DNA of 15,346 bases from Rubrobacter sp. GTDB taxonomy: Bacteria; Actinomycetota; Rubrobacteria; Rubrobacterales; Rubrobacteraceae. Position 1 is the stretch's first letter. Each line of letters begins with the position of its first letter. This document shows positions 8,429 through 14,081 of the stretch, piece by piece. The notes beneath the pieces were generated by a model. The model had not been told where the DNA came from. It ran no database searches and was given only the letters and a program-made list of their open reading frames with translations. Position numbers and translations under genes: made by a program. The DNA is taken from assembly GCA_019247245.1 (NCBI GenBank), contig JAFAPF010000197.1, positions 1 to 15,346 on the forward strand, read 5' to 3'.

Positions 8429-8890
8429 TTATTGTTGCATGGCCTCGGCCAGCACTATGAGCATCCGCCGCAGCTCTTTGAGCTCTTTAGGGCTCAGCAC
8501 CGCGCCGACACGCTGATCGAACCTCTCGCGACGCCCGGAGAGACCCTCGGTCAAACCCCGCCCCTTCTCTGTCAGGTATAGCCGTATTACCCGGTTGTCT
8601 TCCCGATCGCGCTCCCTCCGCAGCAGGCCTTCTCTCTCCAGCCTCGTGGCCAAGCGTGTTACGCGCGAGGGATCAATCTCGAACCTCTGGCTCAGCTCTC
8701 CTTGACTCATGCCGTCTTTGCATGCGAGCAGCATCAGAGAAAACCAAGTGCCAGCGCTCACCCCCGTCTCCCGCTCGAAAGCGCTCTTCATCCTCCAGAA
8801 AGCAAAGCCCAACGGTGCCAACAAGGGACTAGTATGCTGCGCTGTTTCCAGCGGCCGGTGCGGCGCCTCTCCTTTCACTTCTTTCACCAC
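8429..8890 (-). CDS. MarR family transcriptional regulator
   Basis: This is a 153-residue winged-helix dimer, typically a repressor released by small phenolic or lipophilic ligands or by oxidation. The helix-turn-helix is SQGELSQRFEIDPSRVTRLA. The wing is RRERDREDNRVIRLYLTEKG with the conserved Asp-Arg of the wing. N- and C-terminal helices (FWRMKSAFERE; LKELRRMLIVLAEAMQQ) would form the dimer interface. Start is the first of two tandem GTG codons at 8890, with only a weak ribosome site. It heads the unit marR, exporter, P450 and stops 11 bases before the exporter start. Paired inverted repeats over its own promoter suggest autoregulation, as is usual for marR-efflux operons. Confidence 0.9.
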   Translation of the reverse strand: MVKEVKGEAPHRPLETAQHTSPLLAPLGFAFWRMKSAFERETGVSAGTWFSLMLLACKDGMSQGELSQRFEIDPSRVTRLATRLEREGLLRRERDREDNRVIRLYLTEKGRGLTEGLSGRRERFDQRVGAVLSPKELKELRRMLIVLAEAMQQ

Positions 8891-8918
8891 TACTTCATCA
8901 CTCGATTCTGGTATTTAG

Positions 8919-8967
8919 TTGACGTAGCAATCTTACAACAAGTACTTGCTGCGTCAAGTAAAACTTG
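8919..8967. promoter_or_regulatory. Nested inverted repeats, likely MarR operators
   Basis: Three symmetric elements overlap the promoter. TTGACGTAGCAA (8919-8930) and TTGCTGCGTCAA (8946-8957) are inverted 12-mers with one mismatch, 15 bases apart. CAAGTACTTG (8939-8948) is a perfect palindrome. CAAGTAAAACTTG (8955-8967) repeats its half-site CAAGT/ACTTG around a 3-base centre. They cover the -35 box and the spacer, the usual position for autorepression. Confidence 0.55.
8930..8957 (-). promoter_or_regulatory. Predicted promoter of the marR-exporter-P450 operon
   Basis: On the minus strand, TTGACG (8957-8952) and TAAGAT (8935-8930) are separated by 16 bases, with the marR start about 40 bases downstream. 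The -35 box matches the sigma-70 consensus in 5 of 6 positions, the -10 box in 4 of 6. Confidence 0.5.
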
Positions 8968-8983
8968 CTTTTTCGCTTGAGCC

Positions 8984-9003
8984 GAACGGGCTCGAACGGG
9001 CTC
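8984..9003. repeat. 10-bp tandem direct repeat
   Basis: GAACGGGCTC occurs twice in tandem upstream of the marR promoter. With the preceding GAGCC it can also form a small 5-bp hairpin. No role is evident. Confidence 0.35.
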
Positions 9004-9044
9004 TATAGCGGCTTGCTGTGATATTGCGTCAGCAACAATGTCAG

Positions 9045-9297
9045 GTTAGGAAGCGTGTGTTAAAGGAAGTTGCCCACCCCGCTAACGAACTCTCAACGAT
9101 ACTAAATAAGTAACCCGGACTTCCCGATCATGTAACCGGGACACTTCCCGAGGGCTTAAGTCTTGAGGAGGCCGATGGCAACTCGGTAGTTCTCAACCTC
9201 GGCGGCGCAAACCATGCACTGTAAGCCCACCTCCAGCCGGGCAGTATCCGCGTTATGGAGGGCGAGCGTGTCAAGCGGGGTGACGTGCTAGCACTAG
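9045..9297 (+). pseudogene. M23-type peptidase relic, 5' part
   Basis: One plus-strand frame reads as the middle of an M23 (LytM/peptidoglycan endopeptidase-like) domain: PGLPDHVTGTLPEGLSLEEA then DGNSVVLNLGGANHAL, stop TAA at 9222-9224 in place of the Tyr codon, AHLQPGSIRV and GERVKRGDVLAL. HLQPGS holds one conserved His of the fold. Another in-frame stop lies just before PGLPD, and further upstream (VAHPANELS) the match weakens, so the left limit is approximate. The frame breaks at the CTAG at 9294-9297 where the mobile element begins, and resumes in phase at 11797. The gene was already, or has since become, nonfunctional. Confidence 0.65.
9294..9297. repeat. CTAG target-site duplication, left copy
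   Basis: The identical CTAG stands at 11793-11796. Merging the two copies restores the M23 reading frame exactly, which supports a 4-bp target duplication. Confidence 0.7.
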
Positions 9298-9315
9298 ATA
9301 TCTGTTGCGAGGATT
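9298..9315. repeat. Terminal inverted repeat, transposase-side end
   Basis: It pairs with 11775-11792. The match is ATAT, then TTGCG and GG blocks with single mismatches. The transposase stop codon lies immediately inside it. Confidence 0.6.
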
Positions 9316-9556
9316 TCACGCCCAAAGCTCCTTGATCCTTCCTTGAGGCCTACCCAAAAGTCCGGTTGACCAGAAAAGCGTAGGTGTAGGCTGCTATCTT
9401 CGCCACGATTCGTGTCGCCAAGCCAGTGAGCGTTGTGGCCAGAGTCTTCCCAACCCCGAACATGCGCTTGAGGCTCGCCAGGGTGATCTCTACGTGCTGC
9501 CGCACACCGGGTCGCCTCACCGAGCGCTCGGTGACCAGCAGGATGTCGCACTCGAT

Positions 9557-9582
9557 CAGCGCCTCCTTTCAGGGCCTCCTTT
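9557..9582. repeat. 13-bp tandem duplication inside the transposase
   Basis: CAGCGCCTCCTTT (9557-9569) is followed by CAGGGCCTCCTTT (9570-9582), one mismatch. Thirteen extra bases shift the frame; with only one unit the reading passes from KEAL directly to IECD. Confidence 0.6.
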
Positions 9583-10240
9583 AAGTCCCCGCTCCGGTAG
9601 CCCAAGTCCCCGAACAGTTTCGGGCGAGCCCGTCTCCCAACCTCGCCACGGCCAAAAGCTCCTCGGTCAGGTAAACCTCCGCAACGTTGGCGGGCGTCAA
9701 CTCGTAGGAGAGGGGGACACGGTTGGCAGCGCACAACAGGTGCAACTTCACTCCGTAGACGCTGAAGGAACCCCATCTGACCCACGCCGCCCCGTAGTAA
9801 CCCGCCGAATGACTGACCTGCCTAGGATGCATAACCGTAAGCAGAGTCGAGTCTACAAGCAGGGTCTCCGGATCGCCTGCCAGCTCGGCCACGATCGCGC
9901 GCCTCAAGGGTTCCAAGAAGAACCTTAGCTTGCGCAAGCGGCGATGGAAGGAGGAAGAGGCAAGATCGACCACGCCGGGGAAGAGGTGCGAGAAGAACCT
10001 CTCAGCGTCGCGTAGGAAGGAGCGCTCTGACTCGATGCCCCGCAGTTGCTGGAACAGAGCTAGGGTTATAACCTCTGAATCTGAGAGCTGCTTGAGGGAC
10101 TCGTAGCGCCGCCCTCTCGGGTCGAGTTTGGTGTAGGCGTCGTCGATGAGGCAGAACAAGACAGTTATGGCCTCTTTCGGGTGAATCTGTGGGTATGGTG
10201 TTTTTGGGTCATCTAATGCTCCAGATCTCTCCCTGGCCAC

Positions 10241-10258
10241 GTTACACATATGTGTAAC
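10241..10258. repeat. 18-bp perfect palindrome at the transposase 5' end
   Basis: GTTACACATATGTGTAAC is fully self-complementary with no loop. A possible transposase start (ATG at 10249, minus) lies at its centre, so a bound protein could block both initiation and transcription. Confidence 0.5.
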
Positions 10259-10391
10259 TCCCGTGTCAGAATGTTGGTGCATGGAAAGGGCTAGATGCGA
10301 CCTCTGTTTGTGGAGAGATCGGTGGGAGAACTAGGGCATGATCGCGAACCCGAACCGACGGGACAGCCACGATAGAGACAGGGGATAGATA

Positions 10392-11597
10392 GTGCACGAT
10401 TCCCATCACGGAGGTCTGCTGCGAAGCCGGGATGGAGGGGAGCAGCAGGTTACGCCCCTGGAGCTGTTCTTCGATCTGGTCTACGTCTTCGCCATAACGC
10501 AGCTCTCCCACCTGCTGCTGAACCACCTGACCGTCGGAGGGGCGCTGGAGACGCTCTTCCTGTTGCTGGCGGTGTGGTGGGCGTGGGTCTACACGACCTG
10601 GGTTACCAACTGGTTCGACCCGGACCGGTTGCCGGTGCGCCTGATGCTGGTCGCGGTGATGCTCGCCAGCCTGGTAATGTCAGTCACCATCCCGGATACC
10701 TTCGGGGAACGCGGGCTGATGTTCGCCGTAGCCTACGTAGCTATCCAGGTGGGGCGCACCGTGTTTGTGGTTATCGCCCTGAACAAGTCCCTGGGTAGAT
10801 CTGCTCCGCTGAGCAGGAACTTCCAGCGTATATTTTTCTGGCTCTTGGCGTCCGGGGTGTTGTGGGTCATCGGCGGCTTGCTGGAGGTAGAGGCGCGCTA
10901 CGTGCTGTGGGCCCTCGCCCTGGCCGTGGAGTATGCGGGGCCGGTCGTCGGTTTTTACACCCCGGGTCTCGGCCGCTCCACCACCGAAACGTGGAGGACA
11001 GTCGAGGGCGGGCACGCCGCCGAGCGGTGCCAGTTGTTCGTGATCATCGCCCTGGGCGAGTCGATCCTGGTAACCGGCACGACCCTCGGCGAGATCGAGA
11101 CGTCCGTGGCCACGGTAGCCGCGTTCGTGGTGGCCTTCCTCGGCAGCGTGGCGCTGTGGTGGATCTACTTCGCCCGCGCCGCGGAGGCCGCTCGTGAGGT
11201 CTTCGCCTCCTCGGAGGACCCGGGTAGGATAGCTCGCTCCGCATACACCTATTTCCACCTGCCGATGATCGCGGGGATCATCGCGGTCGCGGCAGCAGAC
11301 GAGTTCATCGTCGGACATCCCAGCGACCGAGGGACGACCACCTCCGTCGCACTGACCTTCGGAGGAACGGCGCTGTTTTTGGCCGGGCACGCGTTCTTCA
11401 AGTGGGCCGTGTTCGGGATGCTGCCTTGGTCGCGCGCGGTCGCGATCGCTGCGCTGGCTGGGCTGATGCTCGTGGGCTTCGCGCTACCGACGCTCGTGCT
11501 CAGCAGCGCAGCAGTCCTGATCGTAGTAGCCCTTGCGGCGTGGGACGCCCTAGCTTATCAAGGAAACGTGAGTTCACTACGACGGTCCACCAGATAA
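10392..11597 (+). CDS. ltrA: LtrA family membrane protein (low temperature requirement A)
   Basis: This intact polytopic membrane protein of 401 residues has roughly 10-12 hydrophobic helices. The LtrA signature is near the N-terminus: VTPLELFFDLVYVFAITQLS, followed by WWAWVYTTWVTNWFDPDR. Later family blocks are RCQLFVIIALGESILVTGTT (mid-protein) and YTYFHLPMIAGIIAVAAADE. The name comes from a Listeria cold-growth mutant; the biochemical role is unknown. Start is GTG 10392 with AGGGGA 6 bases upstream. It is inside the mobile element, divergent from the transposase with about 110 bases between them, and shows no frame damage, unlike the transposase beside it, so it may be under selection. Confidence 0.88.
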   Translation: MHDSHHGGLLRSRDGGEQQVTPLELFFDLVYVFAITQLSHLLLNHLTVGGALETLFLLLAVWWAWVYTTWVTNWFDPDRLPVRLMLVAVMLASLVMSVTIPDTFGERGLMFAVAYVAIQVGRTVFVVIALNKSLGRSAPLSRNFQRIFFWLLASGVLWVIGGLLEVEARYVLWALALAVEYAGPVVGFYTPGLGRSTTETWRTVEGGHAAERCQLFVIIALGESILVTGTTLGEIETSVATVAAFVVAFLGSVALWWIYFARAAEAAREVFASSEDPGRIARSAYTYFHLPMIAGIIAVAAADEFIVGHPSDRGTTTSVALTFGGTALFLAGHAFFKWAVFGMLPWSRAVAIAALAGLMLVGFALPTLVLSSAAVLIVVALAAWDALAYQGNVSSLRRSTR

Positions 11598-11774
11598 GTA
11601 CAGGAGGTTCACTACCATCGAGCACAGGCGGGATTCCAAAGGCTAAGTGCACGTTTCCTGCCATTACTGCCATTAGAGTAACAGATATGTGAACGTCTCT
11701 ACGGCGAGGTCTGTGATGCCTCCTTGGTCCGGGCGTCAGATGACCTCCAGACGATCTCCTTTTTATCTCAAAGC

Positions 11775-11792
11775 AAACCACGCAATACATAT
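11775..11792. repeat. Terminal inverted repeat, ltrA-side end
   Basis: Its reverse complement begins ATATGTATTGCGTGG, matching the left end in 14 of the first 18 positions. It is followed directly by CTAG. Confidence 0.6.
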
Positions 11793-11796
11793 CTAG
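11793..11796. repeat. CTAG target-site duplication, right copy
   Basis: It matches 9294-9297. The M23 frame resumes here as GTA GGC ACC. Confidence 0.7.
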
Positions 11797-11852
11797 TAGG
11801 CACCTCTGGCAACAGCGCAGAGTCGCACCTACACTTCCACCGGATGTCCGCC
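11797..11852 (+). pseudogene. M23-type peptidase relic, 3' part
   Basis: In phase with the 5' relic, this reads VGTSGNSAESHLHFHRM. GNSGxS followed by PHLHFH is the distinctive C-terminal motif of M23 peptidases and contains the HxH pair that binds zinc or activates water; here Pro is Ser. The right limit is uncertain because a tyrosine-recombinase reading in another frame starts near 11846. Confidence 0.6.
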
Positions 11853-12087
11853 TTAGAAACCGCTCCTTCGCCCGACTCCTCAAACGCGCTAGCCTCCCCC
11901 CCACTACCCGCTTCCGTGATCTGCGGCACACCTGCGCGATGCTGCTCCTCTCCCGCAACGTAAACAAGATATAGTCTCCGAGATGCTCGCCCACTTGTCT
12001 ATAGTTACCACGCTAGACACCTACAGTCATGTGCTGCTTACCATGCAGGAGAGCGCAGTCCATGCCCTCGAAGATACTCTGAAATAA
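11846..12087 (+). pseudogene. Tyrosine recombinase (phage-type integrase) C-terminal relic
   Basis: Two frames give the catalytic end of a tyrosine recombinase. The first reads NRSFARLLKRASLPPTTRF then RDLRHTCAMLLLSRNVNK and meets TAG at 11972. After a slip there the second reads VSEMLAHLSIVTTLDTYSHV with the expected Tyr nucleophile, then ends at TAA 12085-12087. The usual HDLRHT box reads RDLRHT, so the catalytic His of HxxR is lost, and LGH reads LAH. The N-terminal core-binding domain is absent. This is a dead integrase that probably marks an old mobile island boundary. Confidence 0.75.
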
Positions 12088-12470
12088 TGATCTCAGCACC
12101 GGAAGCAATCCGAAGGACCAGCCAATAATAAATTCAGATACAGAGCTTGCGCCTAAAGGAGGGGAGCAGGCTACGGTTCGCTTCGAAACTGACCATTTTG
12201 AGGTAGTTAGGGCAACGCTACGGATAAGCGAGATTAGAACAGCTTGTGATGTCTTCTACCCCATTACATTTGCCAAGTTTTATCACTTTGTTTTTGACAC
12301 AGGTTTTAGCACACAAGAGTGAGCAGAAGAACAGCAGGTACTTTGTAGCAGGCCCAAGTGTGCCAAAACCGACCGTTTTGGCACACCTACATATAGAGCT
12401 TCCTAAAGGTGAGGATAAGTCATACTGATCTCCTCATACCTTGAACATGGATAGGCTAGGGAAGAAGTTG
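12088..12470. other. Relatively AT-rich stretch with no recognised gene
   Basis: A start-less open frame runs from about 12079 to 12324, reading ATLRISEIRTACDVFYP in part; I do not recognise it. A strong stem-loop lies at 12358-12386. Nothing else is supportable. Confidence 0.35.
12358..12386. repeat. Perfect 12-bp inverted repeat with 5-base loop
   Basis: GTGTGCCAAAAC (12358-12369) and GTTTTGGCACAC (12375-12386) pair fully around CGACC. Neither side has a T-run, so a simple terminator is unlikely; an operator or recombination site near the dead integrase is possible. Confidence 0.6.
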
Positions 12471-12581
12471 CTAAGGTAGATGCCAAGCAAGTTGTCGCAT
12501 CTTAGCGCGTAACCACTGCTCCCCGAAGATCGCCACCGCCAATGCGGTTACCGCTAAAACCGGTTCGATGCGTCTAGTCAT
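12471..12581 (-). CDS. Possible 36-residue single-helix membrane peptide
   Basis: ATG at 12581 follows AGGAGG with about 8 bases between, one of the better ribosome sites in the window. The 36-residue product begins MTRRIEP, has a hydrophobic helix VLAVTALAVAIFG (8-20), then a basic tail ending in TAG at 12471-12473. Two N-terminal Arg before the helix would favour an N-in orientation. No family is recognised. It sits between relics, so it may itself be a leftover 5' end, but the ribosome site and helix make it worth listing. Confidence 0.4.
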   Translation of the reverse strand: MTRRIEPVLAVTALAVAIFGEQWLRAKMRQLAWHLP

Positions 12582-12603
12582 ACGCACCACCTCCTAGGGC
12601 CCG

Positions 12604-12622
12604 GCAATCCCCAGTGGATTGC
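12604..12622. repeat. 7-bp hairpin upstream of the small membrane ORF
   Basis: GCAATCC and GGATTGC pair around CCAGT, directly upstream of the ribosome site of the 36-codon ORF. It could affect its mRNA. Confidence 0.35.
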
Positions 12623-12704
12623 TACGATTGCAGTTTGTCTTATTAAGTTGGATGTGTATGTGATCTAGTTACATAAGCTGCTAAATGCCAAAAACGGTGC
12701 AGCT

Positions 12705-12823
12705 TGTTGAAAAGCTCCTTAATACCCTTTTCTGACCCCTATTTCAGGCACTGAGAACCCTGTTTTGTCCGTATTTGGACCTGTTTTGGATCACTAACTG
12801 GTCTGACAATGACTTTTTCAACA
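12705..12823. repeat. Short inverted-repeat remnant (MITE-like)
   Basis: TGTTGAAAA at 12705-12713 and TTTTCAACA at 12815-12823 are inverted and extend imperfectly outward (GCTTGTTGAAAAGC against GGCTGTTGAAAAAG). TGTTGAAAAAG ends recall insertion-sequence termini. The 101 bases between hold no gene. Confidence 0.35.
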
Positions 12824-12909
12824 GCCTGGGTGGTTGTTGATACAGCACGGCGGAAGCACAATTTACGCTGGTAGTAACGCACGCCTTCCCACAGTGCCCG
12901 TTCTGCGGA

Positions 12910-13289
12910 TCAAGGATCGTCCACGACTTTTGAGGTTGTGTAGAAGCGCATGGTGGCCCTGCGATCGAGGTCGTACCCAGTCAACGAACCTCTCTACTAG
13001 TCGCGAAGGAAACCGAGGCGGCGTGCATCGGTGTCAGCAAGGTGGTGCAGAGGGTTCGTTCCCCCAGCGGCTCGGTCTCGTAGCCGAGGGTGTCGAAGAC
13101 GAAGGCAATCTCGCTCCCGTGGCACACATCCAGGCGTCCGTCGAACTGCGGCGAGCGCCATGCAAACTCGTACATGTATGTGGCCGCGCTGCTCGTGGCG
13201 TGCGCATCGGCCACGCGGATGACGGGGATGCGAATGTACCAGTCGCTCCGGATGACCGCGAGCAGGTCGCCGGAAATCATCCTTAAGAT
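12910..13289 (-). pseudogene. Type B carboxylesterase relic, C-terminal part
   Basis: Minus-strand frames give the end of an alpha/beta-hydrolase carboxylesterase. DWYIRIPVIRVADAH, then TYMYEFAWRSPQFDGRLDV, then CHGSEIAFVFDTLG holds the catalytic His of the Ser-Glu-His triad. TPMHAASVSFATS follows. After a slip near 12975 another frame gives YDLDRRATMRFYTTSKVVDD, ending in TGA at 12912-12910. The nucleophile-elbow domain (about two thirds of a normal 500-residue protein) is missing, with sequence breaking off near 13289 beside a hairpin. It cannot be active. Confidence 0.7.
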
Positions 13290-13300
13290 GAGTCTATAGA

Positions 13301-13324
13301 TCTGCAGGTTTCAGCACCTGCAGA
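13301..13324. repeat. 9-bp inverted repeat upstream of the response regulator
   Basis: TCTGCAGGT and ACCTGCAGA pair around TTCAGC, 77 bases before the regulator ATG. It could be an operator for the two-component operon or a terminator without T-run. Confidence 0.45.
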
Positions 13325-13400
13325 GGAGACCTCCAAGAATGAACGAGAGTAGCCAAGAAAGCCCGCCATGTAAAATGTACGGTGGCAAGGATCGGAGAGC

Positions 13401-14078
13401 ATGAAACCCGGAACCCGCGTCCTGGTCGTTGAAGACGACACTTACATAGCCCGCCTGCTAAAGCTGCAGCTGGAGCATCGCCACATGAGGGTGCGCTGTG
13501 AGCATGACGGTCCCTCGGGGCTGAAGGCCGCCGCGCCGTTCGATCCCGAACTCATCATCCTGGATATCATGCTGCCCGGAATGGACGGCGCGGCGATCCT
13601 CAAGGAGCTCAGGCAGAAGGGGATCAAGGTACCGGTCATCATGCTTACTGCTCGTAGCACACCGCTTGACAAAGTTCACAGCCTGGACCTGGGCGCTGAT
13701 GACTACCTCACCAAGCCATTCAGCATGGAGGAACTCGCGGCGAGGATCAGAGCCTTACTACGGCGGGTGGACGGGGAAGAGGTTCTAAGGGTGGCAGACC
13801 TGGAGGTCAATACCGCAACCCGTGAGGTTCGACGCGGCGCAAGGAAGGTAGACCTGACCAGACGGGAGTACGATCTACTGGAGTTCATGGCAACTAACCC
13901 CCGCCGAGTCCTCCCACGAGATCTTTTGCTCTCACGGGTTTGGAGACAGGGGTACAGCATGGATACCAGCATAGTAGACGTATACGTATCCTATCTGCGC
14001 AAGAAGATAGACCTCCCCGGAGAATCCAAGCTCATCCAAACGATCAGGGGCGTCGGATACGCCTTGAGGGAGGGGTAG
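13401..14078 (+). CDS. OmpR/PhoB-family response regulator
   Basis: This 225-residue cytosolic DNA-binding regulator is switched by phosphorylation. The receiver domain (about 5-120) has the acidic pair Asp12/Asp13, phospho-acceptor Asp55 in LIILDIMLPGMDG, Thr83 in MLTAR and Lys105 in YLTKPF. The C-terminal winged helix (about 128-224) has LTRREYDLLEFMATN, the recognition-helix region TSIVDVYVSYLRKKI, and the wing IQTIRGVGYALR. ATG 13401 has AAGGA about 10 bases upstream and GGAG closer. It stops 3 bases before the kinase start, so the two form an operon and a cognate pair. The stimulus cannot be told. Confidence 0.93.
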   Translation: MKPGTRVLVVEDDTYIARLLKLQLEHRHMRVRCEHDGPSGLKAAAPFDPELIILDIMLPGMDGAAILKELRQKGIKVPVIMLTARSTPLDKVHSLDLGADDYLTKPFSMEELAARIRALLRRVDGEEVLRVADLEVNTATREVRRGARKVDLTRREYDLLEFMATNPRRVLPRDLLLSRVWRQGYSMDTSIVDVYVSYLRKKIDLPGESKLIQTIRGVGYALREG

Positions 14079-14081
14079 TCG

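Larger units (their letters stand above)
9316..10282 (-). pseudogene. DDE transposase, IS982-like, with several frameshifts
   Basis: Repaired across three frames this is a DDE transposase of about 300 residues. VLFCLIDDAYTKL and LSDSEVITLALFQQLRG are the N-terminal helical part. LVDSTLLTV carries the first catalytic Asp. YGVKLHLLCAANRVPL and LTPANVAE form the core. After a one-base slip near 9618, LFGDLGYRSGDLKEAL carries the second Asp. After a 13-bp duplication at 9557-9582, IECDILLVTERS and RQHVEITLASLKRMFG carry the catalytic Glu region. A last slip near 9350 would give GRPQGRIKELWA and TGA at 9318. The start may be 10282 or the ATG at 10249, inside a palindrome. Family placement (IS982-like rather than IS5 or IS701) is tentative; a CTAG duplication is also typical of IS5-group elements. 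Confidence 0.75.
9298..11792. mobile_element. 2495-bp insertion element carrying transposase and ltrA
   Basis: Ends are defined by inverted repeats ATATCTGTTGCGAGGATT (9298-9315) and its imperfect complement at 11775-11792 (14 of 18 match), flanked by CTAG on each side. Excision in silico joins GAC GTG CTA GCA CTA to GTA GGC ACC TCT GGC, continuous M23 coding sequence. Inside, on opposite strands, are a decayed transposase (minus) and ltrA (plus). Simple insertion sequences with this kind of DDE transposase are usually near 1 kb, so ltrA and the 195 bases after it are passenger DNA. I saw no second copy of the terminal repeat between transposase and ltrA that would mark a shorter element. The bases 11598-11792 hold no recognisable gene. 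Confidence 0.7.

Noticed and set aside
10291..10296. CTAGAT as a target duplication that would end the element before ltrA
   Set aside because: No inverted repeat complementary to the left end lies beside it, whereas 11775-11796 has both the repeat and a CTAG that restores the M23 frame.
10680..11390. Long minus-strand frame inside ltrA
   Set aside because: Antisense shadow of a strongly recognisable LtrA gene; its Arg/Gly/Asp-rich product is typical of GC-rich shadow frames.
12871..12912. Zinc-ribbon-like CPFCGS reading (plus strand)
   Set aside because: Only about 14 residues long, ends at a stop, and overlaps the esterase stop region. Too short to call a transposase remnant.
12834..13286. 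Plus-strand 150-codon frame opposite the esterase relic
   Set aside because: The minus strand matches carboxylesterase well, so this is its shadow.
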